A DNA stretch of 53,862 bases, from positions 1 to 53,862 of the IMG/VR virus record IMGVR_UViG_3300009124_000018; one strand, 5' to 3'. The DNA comes from a virus. The notes under the pieces were generated by a model. It did no database searches, was not told the origin of the DNA, and saw only the letters and a program-made list of their open reading frames with translations. The position numbers and the translations under genes are program-made. This document shows positions 26,003-34,630 of this stretch, piece by piece. Position 1 is the stretch's first letter, and each line of letters opens with the position of its first letter.

Positions 26003-26212
26003 ATGAACAATGAATTAGATGTAAATGTCCTTATTGCTACCTTACAAAAAAAGGTAACTGACTTGACTCTTACAAATATTGTATTAGAGGCGAGAAATAA
26101 AGATTTATCAAATCGGTTAAATAGTATTATAGAAACAGAGAATGCTATAAATGGCAAGCAGAATCAAGTTAAAGAGATCCCTAACTCCGAACTCAGCTCC
26201 GACGACTTCTGA
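26003..26212 (+). CDS. Small coiled-coil protein overlapping the next gene
   Basis: A 69-residue, strongly helical protein beginning MNNELDVNVLIATLQKKVTD with heptad-like Leu/Ile/Val. The last 62 bases overlap the start of the 2,552-residue adhesin in another frame, an unusually long overlap for this window. The coding potential of the first two-thirds is convincing (a coiled coil, and a start just after the fibre stop). The C-terminal third may be shaped by the overlap. It could be a helper or attachment protein for the adjacent fibre; the function is not known. Confidence 0.7.
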   Translation: MNNELDVNVLIATLQKKVTDLTLTNIVLEARNKDLSNRLNSIIETENAINGKQNQVKEIPNSELSSDDF

Positions 26213-29200
26213 TCTTACAGATAAGGAAGTCGCCCTTAATATTGTCGATAGAACCCTATTTGTCAACAATGCGGGTACTATCGAGGAGATTGCCAATGCG
26301 GATCCGAACGATGAAAAAATCGTTCCTTCCATGTTTTCAAGTTCCATTACAGATGGAGTTGGAAACACCTGGTATGTTTCAAAAAATGGAACAGACAAGG
26401 CAACACTTGGTTCTGTAAATCCTAGACATGGGGAAACTACAGGAGCAAATGCTTGGGGTAAAACTCCAAGCACTGCTTTTCAAACTTTAAAGTATTGTTT
26501 GGATAATTATGCTCAATCTGGTGATACGATTTTAGTTTCAGCAGGAACGTTTGACGAAATTTTTCCATTAACAGTTCCTGTCGGAATTTCAATTAAAGGT
26601 GCTGGGTTAAAATCAACATTTATTAAACCTACAGTACCTACAAATGATCAAGATGCATTTTTAATTGAAGGTGATTGTAATATTGAGGATCTCTGTGTAA
26701 ATGATTTCTATTATAATTCTACAAATGATACTGGATATGCATTTAGATTAAAATCAACATATTCAGTTTCTGCTGACGGTAGAAGACCTTATATTCAGCG
26801 TTGTAGCGTAATTACTAAGGGTAGTGCTACTTCGGGGTCTGATCCTCGTGGATACGCTGCTGGAGACGCTGGTAGAGGTGCCTTAGTAGACGGATCAGTT
26901 GTTAATGCATCTTCTGATGAAGCAGCACTGCTGTTTAACGAGTGTACATTTGTTGTACCCAATTCAGTAGGTCTGTATCTCAAAAATGGTGCTCGTAGTG
27001 AGTGGTTAAACTCATTCACGTACTTTGCATCTGATAGTATTTTAGGGGAAAACCCTGGAGGATCTGGTTTCAAAGGAGCAGGAAAAACCAGATTAAAATT
27101 GAATAATGTACTTGGAACATTCAATGCTTCCGATACAATTACATATTATGATACTGATGGAACAACTGTGCTTGCGAGTGGCACAATTGATTCTAATGAT
27201 GGGACTTATGTTTATATCGATGGTCAAGGTACTGGTCAATTTGTTGAAGCAGAAGCAGATACTACTGGAAAATTAGTTACTGCAATTGGTGATGCTCAGT
27301 TAGATACTGATATCAAATACTTTGGTACAGCATCTTTACTACTTGATGGTTCTGGAGATTACCTTTCATTAGCAGGATCTTCCGATTTCGGTTTTGGTAC
27401 TAGTGATTTTACTGTAGAGGGATGGATTCGCCCAACAACAGTAACTGGAACTTTACATATTTACGATAGCAGAAGTTCTGCTGGAGATAGTGCTGGTCGT
27501 TTGTATCTCGATAACGGTCAAGTACGATATGCAGTTGGTGGTAGTGACATTGTAACTTCTGGTGGCACTACGGTTAGTATTAATACTTGGACCCATGTTG
27601 CAGTTGTTCGTAATTCATCAACAACTAAGATTTATGTAGATGGTGTTGAAAGAGGATCTGCAGCAGATTCTAATGATTTAGGATCATCAAGAGCACTGTA
27701 TATTGGTGCTAACTTTGGGGGATCTAATGCATTTACAGGCAATATTGATGAGTTTAGAGTAAGTAAGGGACTTGCTCGATATACTTCAACTCCATTTACA
27801 GTTCCAACTTCTGAGTTTATTGTTGATACTAACACACAACTCTTACTGCACTTTAATGGTCTTGACGGATCTACCGATATTTTAGATGGTAGTGTTTCTG
27901 TTCAAGATATTCGTTCATCTTCAGGTGGTACTGCTGCATATATTGGTCTTGCAGATTACACTGACTTTGGTGCTGAACTGCGTTCTATTGGTTCTGCATC
28001 CGTATATGGTGAGCGTGGTATTACTGCAGATGGTAAAGGTGTAAGATTACGTTGTATTGTTCATAACTTTGGTTATGTTGGAGTTGGAGATGATATTTCT
28101 AATGACATCTCTAATGTAAATCAAGCAAATGAAATTATTGAATCTAATGGTGGTAGAGCACTCTTCACCAGTATGGACCAAAACGGAGATTTCCGTGTAG
28201 GTAATGCATTCTTTGTAGATCAAGAAAATGGCACTGTATCGTTCGTTGGTGGAACTTCTGGTGGCGGTACAACCTTTGACCAGTTAATTGTTACTGGTAC
28301 TGGTAATACTACTACTATTCTCCCTACCAGCATCAGCCTAGGTAATCTTTTACTTTCGGGTAATACTTTAGAATCTACTCTTGGTAACTTAATTCTTGAT
28401 GCTCCTGGTGGTAGTAGTGTACAAGTAGATAAGCGTCTTCTTCTCGCAAATGGTACATATGATGTTCCATCATTAGCATTTACTAATGATAATGATACTG
28501 GTATTGCTAGAACTCAACCTCTTGCAGATGGTGAATTTAGTTTAATCTCCAATGGTGCAGAAAAAGTTAGAGTTTCTCCAGAAGCGGTAAACACATATAC
28601 TACTTCTAACTTTATTTCAATTGGTATTGGTCAAGATCAAGCTGATATTTCAGTAAGTCCAGTTGGTTCTCAATATCCACCTGGAACTTTCACAAATGTT
28701 CCTCTTTCTGGTGGTTCTGGAACTGGTGCTGCAGCAACAATTACCACTACAGCATTTGGTGGCACTATTACCAATGGTGGTAGTGGTTACACTACAGGGC
28801 AGCTAACAGATATTCCATTAACAACCAGTGGATCTGGAACTGGTGGTGTAGTAAATGCTACTGTTACTGGAATTTCTGGCGTTATCACTCAAGGTGGATC
28901 TGGATATGTTGATGGAACTTATAATGCAGTTCCTCTTCAAACGACTGGAAGTGGTCTTGGAGCAACTGCAAATCTCACTATTACTGCTGGAGAAGTATCA
29001 GAAGTAGTATTTGTTAATAGTGGGGTTGGGTATGCAATTAATGATATTCTCACTGTAAATAATTCTAATTTAGTATATGGAGATCCCCCACAAACTAGTG
29101 GTGGGTCTGGATTTCAGTTTGAAATCCAAGCAAACCAAGAAGGGTATGGTCCAGGTGTAGTAACTGGAATCACTGCAGTTGCTAATTGGTTAGGTACTGG

Positions 29201-32200
29201 ATATCAAGCAGGAGATACCATTGGATTAAATACAACTCCTGGATCAGGATTTGTATATACACTATCTTCTGCTGGTGCAATTTCTACAGTTGAAATTACT
29301 AATAGTGGTGCAGATTATGTAGAAAATGATATAGTAACTCCAGATGTCAAAGTTAGCACCACTAATGATGCAGTCAGTGGTATTTTACGTACAGTAAATT
29401 ACTATGTTGATGCAGTAGATACGGGTGGTGGAACATATGTGTTTACCATTGCAGATGGTCCAACTGCAACTCCAGTTAACAATCCCGCTCTTAGTTTACT
29501 AAGAAATACAGTATATAATTTTATTTTCCAAGATGGAAATACATTTGGAACATATCCACTATTATTCTCTACAGATAGTGGAAATAATGTTCCATACACT
29601 GCACTTAGAAATACTCTTCAAGATTCCCTTGGAGTTCAATTAGTAATTGATTCTCCAACTGTAGAAGTTGTAGTTGATGGTTCATTCCCTGCGGGATCTA
29701 TTGATATTACAGTAAAAGACGCAAGTAGAGCAACTGCTGGTGGATCTATTACAGGTGCTGGCACTTTTAGTATTTCTGCAATTTCAGGTAATGTAATTAC
29801 TTTAGATACCCAAACAGGCACTACAAGTAATTTATCTTCTGGGGATGTTCTTACAGTAACTCTGCCAACCACCATTTACTATTATAGTTCCAGTCAACCT
29901 GGAATGGGCAATAGTGCAACCATTGGATCTAATTATGGCACTGGTGCTCAAATTCAAGTTGTTGGACTTAACGATGGACAGAGCACTACAATTACAGGTT
30001 CAAATATTAACGCACCATCTATTGATATTTCAGGAGCGTCTAATTTTGGATCAACTAATATTACTGGAAACTTAAATGTTTCCAATAATGCAACTGTTAC
30101 TAATGTTCTTACTGCAGGAACTCTTGTTGCAAATACTGTTGTAAACCAGAGTGCTTTACAAACAACTGGTAATATTGTTCAAACTTGGTCTGACGATACT
30201 GATCCCGAAAATGTAATAACTTATACTAATTTTAGTGCTAAGGTAGACGATGATAACTTTAAGTATGTAACAGTCAATACTGATAGTTCTTTCTTTAACT
30301 TTGAAGTTGATGGTAAAGCAAAAGTAAGTAATAGCACTTATATTGCAACTCTTACAGATGCTAAAGTAGGTATTGGTGTAGAACCAACAGTTGATGAATC
30401 TGTAGATCCTCCAGTTGTTGGGGAGATTGGAGAAAAACTTGAAGTTGTTGGTAATGTAAAAGTAACGGGAACCTATAAATCTTCTTCAGGTGCAGTTGAT
30501 GCTCCTGATATTACTTTCCAAGATGATGAACGTTTAGGTCTTTATCAGTATAATGATGGTACAGATAATAATTTAGGTGTTACATCGTCCACAGGTAAAA
30601 TTGTATCTTTAAATGGATCAACATCAACGTTCCATAAAGATCTTCAATTTGATTCTTCATCTATTGATGAATTTACTCTAACTAACGGATCTGAATACGT
30701 CACAGGAGTTTATAATGATGTTGAATTCCAGGCAGGAACTGGCGGTGGAGCTATTGGTAATGTAACCATTGCGTTTGGTACTACATTAACAAATCCAGGT
30801 GCTGGGTATAGTGATGCTGAATACATCAATGTACCTCTTTCATATGCAGTTCCACCTGGAGGAAATGTAACAGGATTTACTAATCTTTCAGGTGGATCTG
30901 GTTATGTTGATGGAAACTATACTAATGTAGATTTATTTGGTGGATCTGGTGTTGGTCTTACTGCTGATTTTACTATCAGTGGCGGTTCCGTAACCAATTT
31001 AGTTGTAAATGCTGGCGGTTCTGGATATTCAAATACAGATACTGGATTGACCGTTGATCCAGAAAATGTTGGTGGTAGTGTTCTTCAAACAGTTACTATT
31101 ATTAATGGTGGAGGAAGTTACTATGATGGAAACTATACGAATCTTCCAATTCAAAATATTTCATCAAATGGATCTAATGGTACTGTTGACGTTACTGTTA
31201 CCAGTGGAACAGTAACAAATATTACTGTCAACAATGGTGGAGGTGGATATACAACTACTGATCAATTTACAATTTTAAGTTCTTTATTAAATCCCACTCA
31301 AACATTAACAGCATCAGTTACTAATAATGGATCTACTGATTATGTATTTACAGGTGACATTACTGGAAATGATCCATCACTTTCAGTTACTGAAGGAGAT
31401 ACAATTACACTTAATGTAAATGCCACTGGACATCCTATTCATATCGTATCACAACTTGGTCCAGGTGGATCATATGATGCACAATATGATGTTTCATCTG
31501 TAACTGGTCAGGGAACTGAAACTGGCACTCTTTTCTTTGATACTGCAGCACTTGATGCTGGTCCTGGAACTTATTACTACATTTGCGAAAATCATCCAAC
31601 CGCAATGGTTGGAGTAATTACAGTAGGTAATGCGACTGTTGGTAGTGGACTTGCATTTAATGCATCGACAGTATCTACTGGTGCTGGATTCTCTGTTGAT
31701 GTTGCATCTACTGGAACTGCTGGTGTAGAAGGAACTGGAGCAACAGCATTTATTTTAGTTGAGAGTGGAGAAGTAACTCAGTTCTATGTGACTAATCCTG
31801 GTGATGAAAATTATCAGGCAGGTCAAACTCTTTATGTTGCAACTGCTGATATGCAGTATTTGGATCCATTTGGAACTCCAACTCCAACAACTACTCCAAC
31901 TACAGAATTTAGAGTAGTTGTTGGAAATTCTGGATCAGTTTCTTTTGTAGAACTCACTGATACTGGAAATGGTTATGAGGTAGGAGACATCCTCAGATTA
32001 CCAGATACCTTCAGACCAACTACAATTGATTACGAAAATGGTCTTACAGCTGCCACTGGTAATTATATTTTAAGTGGAAATAATATTTACTTTGTAAGCA
32101 CTGGTGGAGTTTTAGCAGATCCTGCTCCATCACATACAACTGGTTCGGTTGCTAATGGAACTGCAATTTTAGATTTCTATAGTCCTGTAGGCATTGAGTT

Positions 32201-33809
32201 TGGACTCAATGTATCTACATTACTTTCTGAAAATACTATTCAAATTGATACTTCTGATGGTAAAATTACGTCTAAACAATTAGAAGTAACTGGCGGAACA
32301 TCTCTTCTTAATGAAGTTAGTGTTTCTGGCAATACTATTTCTAGAAGTGTTCCTGGAAATCTAGTTATTAATTCTGGCGTAAATGGATTTGTAGAATTTG
32401 GTGGAACTTCTGGTATTATTTTACCAAGAGGAACTACTGATCAAAGACCTTCTGCTGTAGCAGGAACAATTCGATTTAATAGTGAGGAGAATATTTTTGA
32501 GGGTAATAATGGTTCTGCCTTTGTTTCTCTCGGTGGTGTACGTGACGTTGACTTAGATACATTTATTAGACCCGAAACTGCTCCTGGTGAAGACGATGAT
32601 GTTCTTGAGTTCTTTGCGGGTGGAATTAATGTTCAAAAGATTGGAACCAATTTTGCAGAGTTTAATAACTTAACCCAACATAGGCATACAAATTTAAATA
32701 ATGTTTTCCTTTGGGTAGAGGGAACTTCTGTAGTAGCACCAACAGATCCTATTGTATTTGATCCATCTACAACAGTAGACGATACTGCAGACACGATTCT
32801 TTTTACTGCTCATACATTTATTGAAGAGCAAGAAGTAACGTATTCTAATGGTGGTGGTTCTGATATTACAAATCTTGTTGACGGTGTTAACTATTTTGTT
32901 CATGTTGTAGATGAAAACACTATTCAACTTGCAGGATCTACTGCTGATCTTGCAACACAAACATATGTAGATTTGGTTGGTACTGGATCGGGAACAACTC
33001 ATAGTTTGACTAAGGTTAATCCTCAACCAGTATTATACTATTATGGAGATAATGTATACTCTGTAACTTCATCTGGAACATTTGATGCAGATCCAGCAAA
33101 CTTCCCAAGTCATACTACAGGAAGTGCTACAAATGGCACTGTTGATTTAGATTGGGTTAGAACTATCTATGGTGATGTTACCATCACTTCCAAAGTATAC
33201 TCTCTATCCCTAGAAGAACTTAGAGTTAATGGTAGCATCATTGCATTTGGTGATTCTTCAGTATCTACAATTCTTAGTGCGGCATCTGATTTTAAACTTG
33301 GATTTAGAGGTGCTGCAGACGAATCATTAATCAAACTTTCTTCTAACGGATCTTTCGGAGTAAATACATCATATAGTTCTCAAACAGAATCGTATGTGAC
33401 TGTATTTGAATATGACCTTAAGAAATTTACTCTTGCTGATACAAGAGTAACTTCAGGAGAAGGTACAATTGACACCTCAGTTGGCAATTCAGTTAATATT
33501 ATAATTTCAGAATATGATTCAATCAATTCTAGATATCCTGCACATTCTGGAAAAGTCATGTTTGAAATTTATGATGATTCACCAACACCAAGAAGACAAT
33601 ATTCTGAAATATCTTTCTTATTAGCATCCGATGGAAGTGATATTTTCTACACAGAAAGTAACAAGATATATACAAGTGACCTATTGGTAGATGTTGCAGT
33701 TGATATTGTTAGTGGCACCAATAATATTGTAGCAAATATTGTTGATGTAACTGGATCTTCAACAGTTGTTTATACCATCAAGGTAGTTTCTCAATCCATT
33801 TTAACGTAA
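26151..33809 (+). CDS. Giant adhesin/fibre with beta-helix, LamG and cupredoxin-like domains
   Basis: A 2,552-residue protein. Residues 1-50 carry the short fibre-base module (MASRIKLKRSLTPNSAPTTS). Residues about 65-245 begin with NTWYVSKNGTDK and FQTLKYCLDNYAQSGDTI, a right-handed beta-helix (pectin-lyase-like) entry. Residues about 390-560 form a LamG/ConA-like domain (LLLDGSGDYLSL, then WTHVAVVRNSSTTKIYVDG). A degenerate cupredoxin-like stretch lies near residues 1085-1160 and a full copper-site-like one near 1740-1830 with His1764, Cys1812, His1815 and Met1819. About a dozen GG-x-GY repeats are scattered between 870 and 1960. It is probably a host-binding adhesin; the copper domain is unusual for a fibre. 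The ATG lies inside the previous frame, with no obvious Shine-Dalgarno sequence. Confidence 0.82.
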   Translation: MASRIKLKRSLTPNSAPTTSDLTDKEVALNIVDRTLFVNNAGTIEEIANADPNDEKIVPSMFSSSITDGVGNTWYVSKNGTDKATLGSVNPRHGETTGANAWGKTPSTAFQTLKYCLDNYAQSGDTILVSAGTFDEIFPLTVPVGISIKGAGLKSTFIKPTVPTNDQDAFLIEGDCNIEDLCVNDFYYNSTNDTGYAFRLKSTYSVSADGRRPYIQRCSVITKGSATSGSDPRGYAAGDAGRGALVDGSVVNASSDEAALLFNECTFVVPNSVGLYLKNGARSEWLNSFTYFASDSILGENPGGSGFKGAGKTRLKLNNVLGTFNASDTITYYDTDGTTVLASGTIDSNDGTYVYIDGQGTGQFVEAEADTTGKLVTAIGDAQLDTDIKYFGTASLLLDGSGDYLSLAGSSDFGFGTSDFTVEGWIRPTTVTGTLHIYDSRSSAGDSAGRLYLDNGQVRYAVGGSDIVTSGGTTVSINTWTHVAVVRNSSTTKIYVDGVERGSAADSNDLGSSRALYIGANFGGSNAFTGNIDEFRVSKGLARYTSTPFTVPTSEFIVDTNTQLLLHFNGLDGSTDILDGSVSVQDIRSSSGGTAAYIGLADYTDFGAELRSIGSASVYGERGITADGKGVRLRCIVHNFGYVGVGDDISNDISNVNQANEIIESNGGRALFTSMDQNGDFRVGNAFFVDQENGTVSFVGGTSGGGTTFDQLIVTGTGNTTTILPTSISLGNLLLSGNTLESTLGNLILDAPGGSSVQVDKRLLLANGTYDVPSLAFTNDNDTGIARTQPLADGEFSLISNGAEKVRVSPEAVNTYTTSNFISIGIGQDQADISVSPVGSQYPPGTFTNVPLSGGSGTGAAATITTTAFGGTITNGGSGYTTGQLTDIPLTTSGSGTGGVVNATVTGISGVITQGGSGYVDGTYNAVPLQTTGSGLGATANLTITAGEVSEVVFVNSGVGYAINDILTVNNSNLVYGDPPQTSGGSGFQFEIQANQEGYGPGVVTGITAVANWLGTGYQAGDTIGLNTTPGSGFVYTLSSAGAISTVEITNSGADYVENDIVTPDVKVSTTNDAVSGILRTVNYYVDAVDTGGGTYVFTIADGPTATPVNNPALSLLRNTVYNFIFQDGNTFGTYPLLFSTDSGNNVPYTALRNTLQDSLGVQLVIDSPTVEVVVDGSFPAGSIDITVKDASRATAGGSITGAGTFSISAISGNVITLDTQTGTTSNLSSGDVLTVTLPTTIYYYSSSQPGMGNSATIGSNYGTGAQIQVVGLNDGQSTTITGSNINAPSIDISGASNFGSTNITGNLNVSNNATVTNVLTAGTLVANTVVNQSALQTTGNIVQTWSDDTDPENVITYTNFSAKVDDDNFKYVTVNTDSSFFNFEVDGKAKVSNSTYIATLTDAKVGIGVEPTVDESVDPPVVGEIGEKLEVVGNVKVTGTYKSSSGAVDAPDITFQDDERLGLYQYNDGTDNNLGVTSSTGKIVSLNGSTSTFHKDLQFDSSSIDEFTLTNGSEYVTGVYNDVEFQAGTGGGAIGNVTIAFGTTLTNPGAGYSDAEYINVPLSYAVPPGGNVTGFTNLSGGSGYVDGNYTNVDLFGGSGVGLTADFTISGGSVTNLVVNAGGSGYSNTDTGLTVDPENVGGSVLQTVTIINGGGSYYDGNYTNLPIQNISSNGSNGTVDVTVTSGTVTNITVNNGGGGYTTTDQFTILSSLLNPTQTLTASVTNNGSTDYVFTGDITGNDPSLSVTEGDTITLNVNATGHPIHIVSQLGPGGSYDAQYDVSSVTGQGTETGTLFFDTAALDAGPGTYYYICENHPTAMVGVITVGNATVGSGLAFNASTVSTGAGFSVDVASTGTAGVEGTGATAFILVESGEVTQFYVTNPGDENYQAGQTLYVATADMQYLDPFGTPTPTTTPTTEFRVVVGNSGSVSFVELTDTGNGYEVGDILRLPDTFRPTTIDYENGLTAATGNYILSGNNIYFVSTGGVLADPAPSHTTGSVANGTAILDFYSPVGIEFGLNVSTLLSENTIQIDTSDGKITSKQLEVTGGTSLLNEVSVSGNTISRSVPGNLVINSGVNGFVEFGGTSGIILPRGTTDQRPSAVAGTIRFNSEENIFEGNNGSAFVSLGGVRDVDLDTFIRPETAPGEDDDVLEFFAGGINVQKIGTNFAEFNNLTQHRHTNLNNVFLWVEGTSVVAPTDPIVFDPSTTVDDTADTILFTAHTFIEEQEVTYSNGGGSDITNLVDGVNYFVHVVDENTIQLAGSTADLATQTYVDLVGTGSGTTHSLTKVNPQPVLYYYGDNVYSVTSSGTFDADPANFPSHTTGSATNGTVDLDWVRTIYGDVTITSKVYSLSLEELRVNGSIIAFGDSSVSTILSAASDFKLGFRGAADESLIKLSSNGSFGVNTSYSSQTESYVTVFEYDLKKFTLADTRVTSGEGTIDTSVGNSVNIIISEYDSINSRYPAHSGKVMFEIYDDSPTPRRQYSEISFLLASDGSDIFYTESNKIYTSDLLVDVAVDIVSGTNNIVANIVDVTGSSTVVYTIKVVSQSILT

Positions 33810-33813
33810 TTCC

Positions 33814-34587
33814 ATGGCAAAAATTTTAAAGTCCTTACAGTCGGATGGTGGATTTTCGGTTGCAGAATCTACCATCATTGATCCACAAAGAAATGTAATT
33901 GATGTTAATACTTTAAAAGTATTAAACAACTCTAATGATAAAACATTTAAAAAAGAATATATTGCACACTCAGAGTTAGATAACAACTCTCCATCTGTAG
34001 TCATGTCCCCAGGGCATGTAGTTGAGGCAGATAGAATTGTATTTCTTAATGGATTTTTCTTAGGGACCTGGGAAGGATACCCTATCGTTGAGTGGACTGC
34101 AAATGCGAATAGTCCCATTCTTAGTGGAACCCTATCTAATCATGGATTTACAACTGGAGATAACATCACTATTGAATTGACAAATAGTGCATATTCTGCA
34201 GGAAATGGAACTTATCCAGTAACAGTAACTGGGGTATCGACATTTACTGTAGAACTTCCTGCTGCGTTAGATCAAAATAATCCTATTTTAAATGAAACTT
34301 ATGAAATTACCAATTTAGGATCTAATTGGGAGTATGCTGTTAAAATTGAAAGTGCTGTTTTAAGTGACTCTAATAATATTTTAACTGCTGCGGCAACTTC
34401 AAGTACTGTAGTTAAAGATAATGTTCCACTAGGTCATGTTTGGACAATTTCACCAGATGTAAACAATACCACTAAAGAGTTGTCATTTGCAACTGCAGTT
34501 TCAACTAACGGATCTTTGGAATTAAGAGGTACTGGAATCAAGTGGTCAGGAAAGATTGAAATTGTGTATACCCAAAGGGGTTATTGA
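33814..34587 (+). CDS. Unrecognised beta-rich structural protein (257 aa)
   Basis: A 257-residue protein, starting MAKILKSLQSDGGFSVAEST, rich in Asn, Thr, Ser and Val with no Cys. The middle contains HGFTTGDNITIELTNSAYSA, a phrase also seen in modified form in the 2,552- and 3,469-residue adhesins (GHGLNTSDAVIYYEGTG), so it probably uses the same structural modules. It starts four bases after the preceding adhesin and stops 43 bases before the next, which has its own late promoter. I infer a fibre-linked virion protein; I cannot name a family. Confidence 0.75.
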   Translation: MAKILKSLQSDGGFSVAESTIIDPQRNVIDVNTLKVLNNSNDKTFKKEYIAHSELDNNSPSVVMSPGHVVEADRIVFLNGFFLGTWEGYPIVEWTANANSPILSGTLSNHGFTTGDNITIELTNSAYSAGNGTYPVTVTGVSTFTVELPAALDQNNPILNETYEITNLGSNWEYAVKIESAVLSDSNNILTAAATSSTVVKDNVPLGHVWTISPDVNNTTKELSFATAVSTNGSLELRGTGIKWSGKIEIVYTQRGY

Positions 34588-34596
34588 TTAAAAAGA

Positions 34597-34604
34597 GATA
34601 AATA
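34597..34604 (+). promoter_or_regulatory. Candidate late promoter GATAAATA
   Basis: NATAAATA-type motif in the 43-base gap before the 3,469-residue adhesin. The gene also has a good Shine-Dalgarno sequence, AGGAG at 34623-34627, near the ATG at 34631. Confidence 0.5.
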
Positions 34605-34630
34605 ACTTTATACGGAGACCATAGGAGCAA

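Noticed and set aside
26117-26473. A 118-residue reverse-strand frame over the start of the 2,552-residue adhesin
   Set aside because: Antisense to recognised fibre-base and beta-helix motifs; no neighbouring gene on this strand anywhere in the window.
32694-33026. A 110-residue Cys- and Arg-rich reverse-strand frame
   Set aside because: Same explanation: antisense of adhesin repeats with many Thr and Asp codons.
34584-34612. Sigma70-like TTGATT-N17-TTTATA before the 3,469-residue adhesin
   Set aside because: Both hexamers are poor matches, and the late-promoter motif GATAAATA in the same gap explains the signal better.
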